Positions 1 through 5,992 of a stretch of 12,841 bases of DNA are shown piece by piece. Position numbers and translations under genes: made by a program. The stretch lies in contig WJKD01000958.1 of the NCBI GenBank assembly GCA_014729315.1, positions 1 to 12,841 on the forward strand. The letters run 5' to 3'. The notes under the pieces were generated by a model. The model was not told the origin of the DNA. It searched no databases and saw nothing but the letters and a program-made list of their open reading frames with translations. The number at the start of each line of letters is the position of its first letter. Within the stretch, counting starts at the first letter, position 1. This stretch comes from Promethearchaeota archaeon (GTDB lineage: Archaea > Asgardarchaeota > Lokiarchaeia > Sigynarchaeales > SOKP01).

Positions 1-731
1 ATACCCCAGAGGAATTTATCAATAAAAGAGCGACCTTTAAATAATTTTTTATTTAAAAGAGCTTTTCCATCAAACTGGGAAGTGAAATAACTCTTAAAAC
101 GTTTTGCGAATTTTCGTCTTCTCGAAACAGTTTTACCAATACTCTGGTTCACGGCCATCCCAAAAAAATAAGCCTGCATATATGAACGATAGGAAAGTTG
201 ATGATGTTGACAACCCCAATATTCAACCCATCTCAAATTCATCTCCTTAGGTGTGTTGTTAGTAACCATAACCTGCGAAATTAAGAGAGGATTGTCTCCA
301 TAGGGAGCAAAAATAAGCTGATCGATTTTGTATTTCTCATTTGAAACTTTTTTACGATAATAACCTACTCCGAAAAAACGTTCAAAATTAGGATTATTTC
401 CATCGTAATAGGTGGATAAACAACAATTATTATCTATTAAGAATCCTATACCTCCTCCAAATTGTCCATCTGGCGGATAAAAATCGTTAAGCAACTTTGG
501 AGCACCCTCATCCTGGCGAAGTTGAACATATCCATAATTGGAAACAAGCGCAAGAACCCGATCGTTTCCAATTTGATGAAAATGATCACTAGGATCTCTC
601 CATAAAGGATTACAAGGAGTTATTGCCCTTTTATCTTTAGTTTGATTAAGTGTATATCGATATACAGGTAGATCATAATCATCTTTTATCCATTTTCCAA
701 ATGAACCAGAACCATATGCGTAATTACTCAT
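1..731 (-). CDS. N-terminal part of a large glycoside hydrolase/phosphorylase-like enzyme (runs off left edge)
   Basis: Reading the minus strand from an ATG at 731 gives 243 uninterrupted codons that continue past the window edge. An in-frame TAA lies at 735-737, just upstream, so this ATG is the only start. The protein opens MSNYAYGSGSFGKW and contains QLRQDEGAPKLLNDFYPP, QFGGGIGFLID, TYYDGNNPNFERFFGVGYYR and a strand-rich stretch LLISQVMVTNNTPKEMNLRW followed by VEYWG. The aromatic- and glycine-rich N terminus, followed by a segment on tolerating changes in side groups, resembles the super-sandwich domain that precedes the (alpha/alpha)6 barrel in GH94/GH65/GH36-type phosphorylases and hydrolases. 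No signal peptide or membrane segment is visible, so a cytoplasmic enzyme is likely. The catalytic domain lies outside the window, so family and substrate are uncertain. The nearby sugar transporter and GH4 gene fit a carbohydrate role. The CDS is well supported; the function is tentative. Confidence 0.72.
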   Translation of the reverse strand, partial: MSNYAYGSGSFGKWIKDDYDLPVYRYTLNQTKDKRAITPCNPLWRDPSDHFHQIGNDRVLALVSNYGYVQLRQDEGAPKLLNDFYPPDGQFGGGIGFLIDNNCCLSTYYDGNNPNFERFFGVGYYRKKVSNEKYKIDQLIFAPYGDNPLLISQVMVTNNTPKEMNLRWVEYWGCQHHQLSYRSYMQAYFFGMAVNQSIGKTVSRRRKFAKRFKSYFTSQFDGKALLNKKLFKGRSFIDKFLWG

Positions 732-1067
732 TTTTTAATTTGTTAAGTTGTTAGTTTTTCTTTATAATAAGAAATTTAAGAGTACTTCTGCTGGATTGAA
801 TGATATGAATCTTTAACTCTATAATTTCTCCCTGATAATAAATTATTCCTTCCAAAGCGAATTCATTTTTCTATTTCTGTGATTTTAATCTTATTAGAGT
901 ATAAATCTAGATTTAATCGAATTATTAGGGTTAATAATAATTCTTTGCATTATTTATTAAAATATTATGATTATTATAATTATTAAATTACTGAAAATAA
1001 CTATGATGGAGTAATTCAAGTTAGTAATTATTCCTGTAATCATCTGGTTGATAATTCATAAATAAAT
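732..1067. other. Divergent gene-free region between the minus-strand sugar enzyme and the ADP-ribosylhydrolase gene
   Basis: This very AT-rich stretch of 336 bases separates two divergent genes and contains no ORF worth calling; the longest small frame seen is 15 codons of mostly Ile. It should hold both promoters. For the minus-strand gene, TTATTATAAA (761-770 read on the minus strand) lies about 35 bases from the ATG and would give a leader of around 10 bases. For the plus-strand gene, TATAAAT at 900-906 is the best TATA-like match, but it implies a leader of about 140 bases. A weak inverted repeat (ATTATTA 921-927, TAATAAT 932-938) is also present. Neither promoter has a strong BRE. Confidence 0.45.
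761..770 (-). promoter_or_regulatory. Candidate TATA box for the minus-strand sugar enzyme
   Basis: On the minus strand this reads TTATTATAAA, centred about 35 bases before the ATG at 731. With the usual archaeal spacing of about 25 bases to the start site, the leader would be around 10 bases. No purine-rich BRE precedes it, so support is modest. Confidence 0.35.
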
Positions 1068-2009
1068 ATGAATCTCGAAAACAAATTTTTAGGAGGAATA
1101 ATTGGCAGCGCTCTTGGAGATTGTATTGGAGAAATTGCGTTTTATACCAATTCAGAAAAAGACCTGCTGAATATTATCGAATCCAAATCTTTAATTACAT
1201 ACACTGACGACACCGCTATGGCTATAGGAATGGCCGAATCTATTATTGATAACAAAGGCGAGATTAATTCCCAAGCATTAGGAGAAATCTTTAGGAAAAA
1301 TTACAATCAAGAACCATATCGAGGTTATGCTATGGGTCCACCCTCTATATTCCGCCAAGTAGAAGAGACTGGTCATTCTTATGTAAAAATAGCACAAGGT
1401 CTCTTTGGGGGAACGGGCTCCTACGGAAATGGAGCTTCGATGCGAATAGCACCTTTAGGACTTTTTTTTCACGACGATCCCAACATTTACGAACAAGCTG
1501 AAAAATCCGCGATTGTGACCCACGCTCATCCCTTGGGAATTGATGGAGCCGCTGTTCTTGCCCGCGGGGTAGGATTTTTAGTAGATAAAAACCCTGATGA
1601 ATATAATATTAAAAAGAAAATGTCGAATTATTTGAAAATATTAAGAGACTACGCTAAAACAAACGTTTTTAAGGATACGCTTACAAAGCTAGCAAATCTA
1701 ATTGAGGAAGAGAGAAATTTAGACTATTGTGCCTATAAGTTAGGTGCTAATGTTTTAGCTCAAGAATCTGTCCCATTTTCTCTTTGTGCGTTTCTCATGA
1801 ACCCATATTCCTTTGAAAAGTGTTTATTAGAGACTGTTTTAGCAAGCTCAGATAGAGATACAATTGGAGCAATGGTGGGCGGGTTGCTTGGGAGCTTCCT
1901 CGGAATTGATGCTATTCCTAAAAAATGGATTAATAAACTTGAAAATAAGGATTATATTAAAGAATTATCTATTCAATTGGTCCGTTTGAAAGAGATTATT
2001 GAATTTTAG
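1068..2009 (+). CDS. ADP-ribosylglycohydrolase, ARH3/DraG-like
   Basis: This 313-aa protein belongs to the ADP-ribosylglycohydrolase family, all-helical enzymes with a dimetal (Mg/Mn) site that remove ADP-ribose from proteins or hydrolyse ADP-ribose derivatives. The family signatures appear in order: GSALGD (13-18), YTDDTAMA (45-52) with metal ligands T46, D47 and D48, GSYGNGASMR (117-126), THAHP (151-155), and SDRDTIGAMVGGLLGS (261-276) with D262, D264 and T265 completing the metal site. GSYGNGASMR closely resembles the glycine loop of ARH3, which acts on serine-linked ADP-ribose and O-acetyl-ADP-ribose. One oddity: the Glu that in many relatives follows the GD motif (GDxxGxxxE) is Phe25 here, with a Glu three residues earlier (E22). 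The start at ATG 1068 has no Shine-Dalgarno sequence. The gene stands alone, followed by a terminator-like region. Family assignment is firm; the exact substrate is not known. Confidence 0.9.
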   Translation: MNLENKFLGGIIGSALGDCIGEIAFYTNSEKDLLNIIESKSLITYTDDTAMAIGMAESIIDNKGEINSQALGEIFRKNYNQEPYRGYAMGPPSIFRQVEETGHSYVKIAQGLFGGTGSYGNGASMRIAPLGLFFHDDPNIYEQAEKSAIVTHAHPLGIDGAAVLARGVGFLVDKNPDEYNIKKKMSNYLKILRDYAKTNVFKDTLTKLANLIEEERNLDYCAYKLGANVLAQESVPFSLCAFLMNPYSFEKCLLETVLASSDRDTIGAMVGGLLGSFLGIDAIPKKWINKLENKDYIKELSIQLVRLKEIIEF

Positions 2010-2052
2010 AAATTTTAGAAAAAATTGATGGTCGTGGGAAATTTCAAAATTT

Positions 2053-2105
2053 GGTGGTAATTTTTTGGAATTTACTACTAATTTTTCAAAAGTAGTGGTA
2101 AATTC
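2053..2105 (+). repeat. Intergenic inverted repeat with a competing upstream arm
   Basis: GAATTTACTACTA (2068-2080) pairs with TAGTGGTAAATTC (2093-2105) over 13 bp, with one G-T pair and a 12-base loop. A third segment, GGTGGTAA (2053-2060), can pair with TTACTACT (2072-2079) using two G-U pairs, so two RNA folds compete for the same central arm. The structure begins about 45 bases after the stop of the ADP-ribosylhydrolase gene. It could be a 3'-end stabiliser, an attenuator ahead of the transporter, or a remnant of a small repeat element. Confidence 0.5.
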
Positions 2106-2160
2106 ATCGCTAATCTTTAAATATTTGAAAAGATAATTTTTATAAGAAATCCGATGGGTC

Positions 2161-2192
2161 AAAAAAGGGGGAGGTCGGGGCACCTTTTTTTT
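2161..2192 (+). terminator. Candidate terminator after the ADP-ribosylhydrolase gene
   Basis: AAAAAAGG (2161-2168) pairs with CCTTTTTT (2183-2190) around a G-rich loop (2169-2182), and the right arm runs into eight T residues (2185-2192). The G/C patch is unusual in this AT-rich intergenic DNA. A T-tract of this length is enough for archaeal termination; the stem itself is weak. Confidence 0.45.
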
Positions 2193-2266
2193 GCTTTATT
2201 TTAAGAGCAACAGTTTTAAGATTGAATACTCTTATAAACAATTAGACCTAATTTGAATTAAGGTCT

Positions 2267-3564
2267 ATAAAACGCGAGGAACTTCCTCACTTCAGAACAC
2301 ATAATATAGCTGCATTATTCGCAATATTTCTAGGTATAGAGATTTTTTACACAATCGAAGGACAGTTTTTTAAATCCTATATCATTCATGTGCTCAATCT
2401 TATTGCTTACTACGTAGCATTGATGGTAAATCTTTCTGCTATTGGAAGTTCCATAATGTATATTCTTGCGGGAGCGTATTCAGACAGCAGAGGGAACGGA
2501 AAATGGGGCCGTAGAAGACCTTTAGCGATTGGTGGTGTGATTTCAGGTGCTTGTATGATATTGGTTGCCTTTCAGACATCTTATATTATGGTTTTTCTAT
2601 TGGATGTCGTTTTAATATCTATTTTTGCTAACATGGTTAACGCTAGTAAAAATACCGTCATTCCGGATATTTTTCCAATCGAAGAAAGAGGCTCGATAAA
2701 TGGAAAATTATTCATTGCCGATTTAGTCGGTACTGTCTTGATTCTTGTTATTTCAATGTGGGCAATTCTTCAATTTCATGTGTTAAAACAGAATATAGGA
2801 GGACAAAATATTGACCTAAAAACAAGAAACCGACATCTCGTGATCATAATCTCCGCCGGCCTAATAACCATCATTGGAAGTTTAACTTTTTTTATCCTTC
2901 TGAGAGAACCTGAAATTGACTTTGTCCCGGTACATTTTAAGACTGCTCTAAAAAATATGTTTAACCTTGAAGAAATGAAGAAGCACGCAAAATTTGTGAA
3001 ATTTTTGATTATTTTGGTTCTCCTCAATATCTATAGATACATGTTCTTTCCTTATTTAATTATTTTTATTACAAACTTTGCTGTGAATTTTTATATAATA
3101 ATTAGTATCTTAACGGCGTTTTGTTTAGGTTACCTGGTTGCGTCCCTTAAGTATGGGAGTTGGTTAAATAAAAATCCCCGAAAAAAAATGACCATTATCG
3201 CTGTTTTTATTAGTGCAATTGGGTTCCCAATAGTCTCAATTTTTGGAGACCTCTCCAATCTTACTCTAATTGGATTGATAATTTTAAGTATAGCTATCTT
3301 CGTTACTTCCTTTGGATTTATGAGTCTCGAGATTTCACAACAGACTTGGTCCCAAGACCTACTACCAAAAGAAGAGAGAGGTAAGTTTTCAGGAATTTTA
3401 AACCTTATTAACACCGTAAGTCAAATTCCTGGAGCTTTTCTTGGGGCGTGGATTTACGAAACCTATGTATTCAGTGGGTCTTTCTTGGGGCGGGAATTGT
3501 GATCGTCTGCTTAGGACAATTATTCTGGTTTGCCGAGGAAACATATTTTGTCGAAACTCGTTAA
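2267..3564 (+). pseudogene. MFS/GPH-type sugar transporter, disrupted by a lost start codon and a frameshift
   Basis: This is a 12-TM major facilitator resembling the glycoside-pentoside-hexuronide:cation symporters. The intact frame 2390-3502 begins at a GTG (MLNLIAYYVALMVNLSA), which lies inside the membrane region. Coding continues upstream in the same frame (KREELPHFRTHNIAALFA, then FLGIEIFYTIEGQFF, a typical first TM) back to a TAA at 2249-2251, with no ATG, GTG or TTG. An ATA at 2267 sits where the start would be. Motif A (GAYSDSRGNGKWGRRRP, residues 28-44 from the GTG) and the second loop copy (LLPKEERGKFSG) are intact. At the 3' end the frame stops early at 3502, but the -1 frame continues WVFLGAGIVIVCLGQLFWF to a TAA at 3562-3564. 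One missing base after ETY (3464-3466) explains this. Restoring both gives about 432 aa, the normal family length. It is either a young pseudogene or sequencing error; it lies next to GH4, so a sugar is the likely substrate. Confidence 0.8.
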
Positions 3565-3603
3565 GAATAGAGTAATCTGGAATGGGAAAATTCAAAAACT
3601 TAT

Positions 3604-3626
3604 GAAATCTTTTATACTATATAATA
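3604..3626 (+). promoter_or_regulatory. Candidate promoter of the GH4 gene
   Basis: GAAATCT (3604-3610, BRE-like) is followed by TTTATACT (3611-3618) and an overlapping TATATAATA. The usual spacing would put the start site near 3640, about 24 bases before the ATG, so the palindrome at 3652-3667 would lie in the 5' leader. Confidence 0.4.
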
Positions 3627-3651
3627 AAATAAGATTAGGAATAAAAAAAAA

Positions 3652-3667
3652 TCATTTCTAGAAATGA
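3652..3667. promoter_or_regulatory. Perfect 16-bp palindrome over the GH4 start codon
   Basis: TCATTTCTAGAAATGA is its own reverse complement over all 16 bases and contains the ATG of the GH4 gene (3664-3666). As DNA it could be an operator just downstream of the start site. As RNA, the tight fold would leave little loop, so a dimeric protein site is more likely than a hairpin. Confidence 0.45.
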
Positions 3668-5046
3668 CAGATAATAAAAAGATCGTTCTAGTAGGAGCAG
3701 GAAGCGCCGCTTTCGGTCCCCCTACTCTCAACGATATTTTCCATAGCAAAACACTGGAAGGTTCAACAGTCGTTCTTCTCGATATCAACGAAGAAAAATT
3801 AAATACGGTCTACGATATTGTTGTAAAGGAAAACGAAATTAAAGGTAATAAACTTATAATTGAAAAAACAACGCATAGGAAAGAAGCGTTTAAGAATCCA
3901 GATTTTGTAATTTGTTCGATAGAAAATGGCGATAGATTTTTTCATCGCTGGCAAGACCACAGAATTCCACATACACACGGTTCCACAGAAATGATGGCCG
4001 AAAACGGTGGACCTGGTGGATTTTTTCATTCTGCTCGTCAAATTCCTCAGATTGTACAAATTGCTCAGGACGCTTATAAAGCAAATTCTAAAGTATTTTT
4101 CATTAATTATTCTAATCCCGTATCACGAATTAGTTTAGCAATTAAACGTGCAGTACCTGATTTAAAGTTTGTTGGGCTCTGTCATCAAATTAATCTTCTT
4201 TTACAAGATTTACCTTATATTATCGACGATAGGTTGTTTAATAAGGAGTTAGAATCCTTAGAAAAAGTTGATATATGTAAAGACAGGTTGTCAAGCACCA
4301 ATGTAATTGCTGGAGGATTGAACCACTTTGCGTTTGTTTTTGGAATAGAAGATACGAGAACTGGAGAGGACTTAATGCCCATTTTTAACAAAAGATTGAT
4401 GAAATATTACACAAAAGATAAATGGAATAGATTCCATTTTGACGAGCTAACATTTGAATTTTACAAGCGTCTTGGATGGTTTCCATACGTTGGAGATAAC
4501 CATCTTGCCGAATATGTTCAAATGGCTAAAGACCATACAAAATACGGAGATTTCGACGACTGGATCGAAAGAATGGAACAAGCGAATATCGGCACGCAAG
4601 CAAGATTTCATAGATATCACAAAAGACTTCAAAAAGGCAAATATCCAAAAAAAGGAATGATGAAATCGCAGGAATCCGGTGAAAGAGCTATTGCGATTAT
4701 CGAAGGATTGATTGAGGGAAAGAATAACTTAGAAATAGTTAACATCCCTAATGAGGGAATAATCGATAATTTACCCGAAGATTTAGTTATCGAGTGTACA
4801 GGAAAAGTGAATAAAGAAGGCATCCATGGTCTAAAGTTAGGAAGCATCCCCAAGCAAGTAGCAGCACTGCTCCGCATAGAGGCTTCTATTCAAGATGTTT
4901 GTGTGGAGGCGATATTTAAGGAATCTAAAGATTTAGCGATTGCTTGCATAGCAATGGATGTTAACTGTGGAAGTTTTAAAATGGCCGAAGATATATTCAA
5001 CGAGATGTACGCTCTTCAAAAAGATAGACTCCCAAATTTTAAATAA
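3664..5046 (+). CDS. Glycoside hydrolase family 4 (alpha-glucosidase/alpha-galactosidase/galacturonidase-like)
   Basis: GH4 enzymes cleave alpha- or beta-glycosides through an NAD+-dependent oxidation-elimination mechanism with a divalent metal, in the cytoplasm. The 460-aa length is typical. The N-terminal Rossmann motif VLVGAGSAAFGPP (8-20) and D40 at the end of the second strand bind NAD. AENGGPGGFFHSARQIP (112-128) and FFINYSNPVSR (145-155) are family signatures. The metal ligands are predicted to be C173 (GLCHQ) and H221 (GGLNHFAFV). GWFPYVGDNHLAEY (271-284) matches the conserved substrate region. Whether the substrate is phosphorylated, and its linkage, cannot be decided from sequence; the MelA/AglA/LplD-like branch seems closest. 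It lies directly downstream of the disrupted sugar transporter, suggesting uptake and hydrolysis of the same glycoside. The ATG lies in a perfect palindrome. No clear Shine-Dalgarno sequence is present. Confidence 0.88.
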   Translation: MTDNKKIVLVGAGSAAFGPPTLNDIFHSKTLEGSTVVLLDINEEKLNTVYDIVVKENEIKGNKLIIEKTTHRKEAFKNPDFVICSIENGDRFFHRWQDHRIPHTHGSTEMMAENGGPGGFFHSARQIPQIVQIAQDAYKANSKVFFINYSNPVSRISLAIKRAVPDLKFVGLCHQINLLLQDLPYIIDDRLFNKELESLEKVDICKDRLSSTNVIAGGLNHFAFVFGIEDTRTGEDLMPIFNKRLMKYYTKDKWNRFHFDELTFEFYKRLGWFPYVGDNHLAEYVQMAKDHTKYGDFDDWIERMEQANIGTQARFHRYHKRLQKGKYPKKGMMKSQESGERAIAIIEGLIEGKNNLEIVNIPNEGIIDNLPEDLVIECTGKVNKEGIHGLKLGSIPKQVAALLRIEASIQDVCVEAIFKESKDLAIACIAMDVNCGSFKMAEDIFNEMYALQKDRLPNFK

Positions 5047-5083
5047 GCTTTTCTCAATTTAAATTAATTATACCCAAACATAA

Positions 5084-5124
5084 AGGTTTTCGTTAACCTC
5101 TATTTCTTTTTAAATTTTTTCTTT
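5084..5124 (+). terminator. Candidate terminator of the GH4 gene
   Basis: A short stem, AGGTT (5084-5088) with AACCT (5095-5099), is followed by T-rich DNA with runs of five and six T (5101-5124). The T-tracts are the main support, as expected for archaeal termination. Confidence 0.4.
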
Positions 5125-5180
5125 AATACAAAAATCTTCTTGAAATTTTTGATCTATTTATTTGAAAAAAAATTTTTGAA

Positions 5181-5200
5181 AAGAAGAAACATTTAAAAAG
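5181..5200 (+). promoter_or_regulatory. Candidate promoter of the TetR gene
   Basis: Purine-rich AAGAAGAAAC (5181-5190) precedes ATTTAAAAAG (5191-5200), a BRE/TATA arrangement. Its start site would be near 5220, immediately in front of the double palindrome at 5223-5249. A second TATA-like sequence, TTTTTTATATTA, lies at 5214-5225 and would place the start inside the operator. Confidence 0.4.
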
Positions 5201-5222
5201 AATTACATCGTAATTTTTTATA

Positions 5223-5249
5223 TTAACAGTGTTAAATTAACGCTGTTAA
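5223..5249. promoter_or_regulatory. Double palindromic operator upstream of TetR
   Basis: Two 13-bp palindromes, TTAACAGTGTTAA (5223-5235) and TTAACGCTGTTAA (5237-5249), are separated by a single A. Each has the form TTAAC-N3-GTTAA. The whole 27 bp is itself nearly a perfect palindrome, with only one mismatched pair. It ends 29 bases before the TetR ATG and sits just at or after the predicted transcription start. This is the classic position and symmetry for an autoregulatory TetR-family operator, probably binding two dimers. No second copy was seen elsewhere in the window. Confidence 0.72.
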
Positions 5250-5278
5250 TTGATCCTAAAAAGTTCGTTCTGCGTCCA

Positions 5279-5926
5279 ATGCCAAAATCATCACGCAGTA
5301 AAGCTGAAATAAAGGTTATAAAGGAAGAGATTCTTTCAAACGCTCTAGAAATAATTAGAGAGGAAGGGTTTGACAAGCTTTCAATGAGGAAACTCGCTGC
5401 TCGTTCCGGAATGACTGCTGCAAACTTATACAATTACTATAAAAATAAAGGAAGGCTTCATTTAGAGCTCGACCGAAAGAGCTATGCAACGCTTTATGCA
5501 AAGATGGAAAATGCATCAAAAAAAAAAAATACAGAATTTGAGAAATTAAAGGCGATGCTGAACGCATATGTAGAATTCGGTTATCGTTTCGCTGAGCAGT
5601 ATGATATGATGTTTAATAGATTACGTAATCCTAAGTCTACGGAGTTTATAGGAACAGAGGACGAGAGATTTGCGAAAAAACAGCTCCGAGAGGCTTTATT
5701 AAATCTGCTCTTGTTTCGAAAGACTTTTTCTGACTATATAAAAACGCAACCTAAGCTAAAGAAAAAAGATTTAGATATTTTGATTATGCAAATTTGGTCA
5801 CAATTACATGGTCTAATTTCTCTCTATAATAGTGGTATTATTGGCGAATTTGACGAAGACCCAAAACGAACTGTTGATCGAATAATTAATAATTTATTTA
5901 CTTCGATCGAATCTGGAAATGTTTGA
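5279..5926 (+). CDS. TetR-family transcriptional regulator with WHG-type C-terminal domain
   Basis: The 215-aa protein has the TetR layout. An N-terminal three-helix DNA-binding domain (about 15-65) has the helix-turn-helix LSMRKLAARSGMTAANLYNYY (34-54), followed by the usual Lys-rich turn. A helical ligand-binding and dimerisation domain follows. IWSQLHGLISL (172-182) has the W-x3-HG pattern of the WHG C-terminal domain (TetR_C_33). The start is the ATG at 5279, 30 bases after the operator, with no Shine-Dalgarno sequence. Such proteins usually repress their own promoter and nearby catabolic genes until a small ligand binds. Here the downstream TPP enzyme begins 66 bases after the stop, with no terminator between, so one transcript could carry both and the repressor would control the operon by read-through. 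The ligand is unknown; an intermediate of the downstream pathway is the natural guess. Confidence 0.88.
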   Translation: MPKSSRSKAEIKVIKEEILSNALEIIREEGFDKLSMRKLAARSGMTAANLYNYYKNKGRLHLELDRKSYATLYAKMENASKKKNTEFEKLKAMLNAYVEFGYRFAEQYDMMFNRLRNPKSTEFIGTEDERFAKKQLREALLNLLLFRKTFSDYIKTQPKLKKKDLDILIMQIWSQLHGLISLYNSGIIGEFDEDPKRTVDRIINNLFTSIESGNV

Positions 5927-5979
5927 TTAATATGAAAAAGAAATTAAATCCAACTAAAAAGTAAGAAAAGAAACAAATT

Positions 5980-5985
5980 AGGTGA
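5980..5985 (+). promoter_or_regulatory. Strong ribosome binding site of the TPP enzyme
   Basis: AGGTGA matches the archaeal anti-Shine-Dalgarno sequence and lies 7 bases before the ATG at 5993. It fixes that start and contrasts with the other genes in the window, most of which lack such a site, as expected for an internal operon gene. Confidence 0.75.
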
Positions 5986-5992
5986 AAAAAAA

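Noticed and set aside
1965..2183. 72-codon minus-strand frame covering the intergenic hairpins
   Set aside because: It overlaps the end of the ADP-ribosylhydrolase gene, has no ribosome binding site, and its low-complexity Phe/Lys/Leu-rich sequence looks like translated AT-rich repeat DNA.
2276..2288. 13-bp palindrome GAGGAACTTCCTC next to a TATA-like sequence
   Set aside because: It lies inside the reconstructed transporter coding sequence (Glu-Glu-Leu-Pro codons), which explains the bases well enough; an operator role is not needed.
3460..3480. Programmed frameshift as explanation for the transporter's two frames
   Set aside because: No slippery heptamer or downstream structure is visible at the switch point, and the start codon is also missing, so mutation or sequence error is simpler.
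5932..5964. 10-codon frame MKKKLNPTKK between TetR and the TPP enzyme
   Set aside because: There is no ribosome binding site and the composition is mostly Lys from A-rich DNA; the strong AGGTGA site belongs to the following gene.
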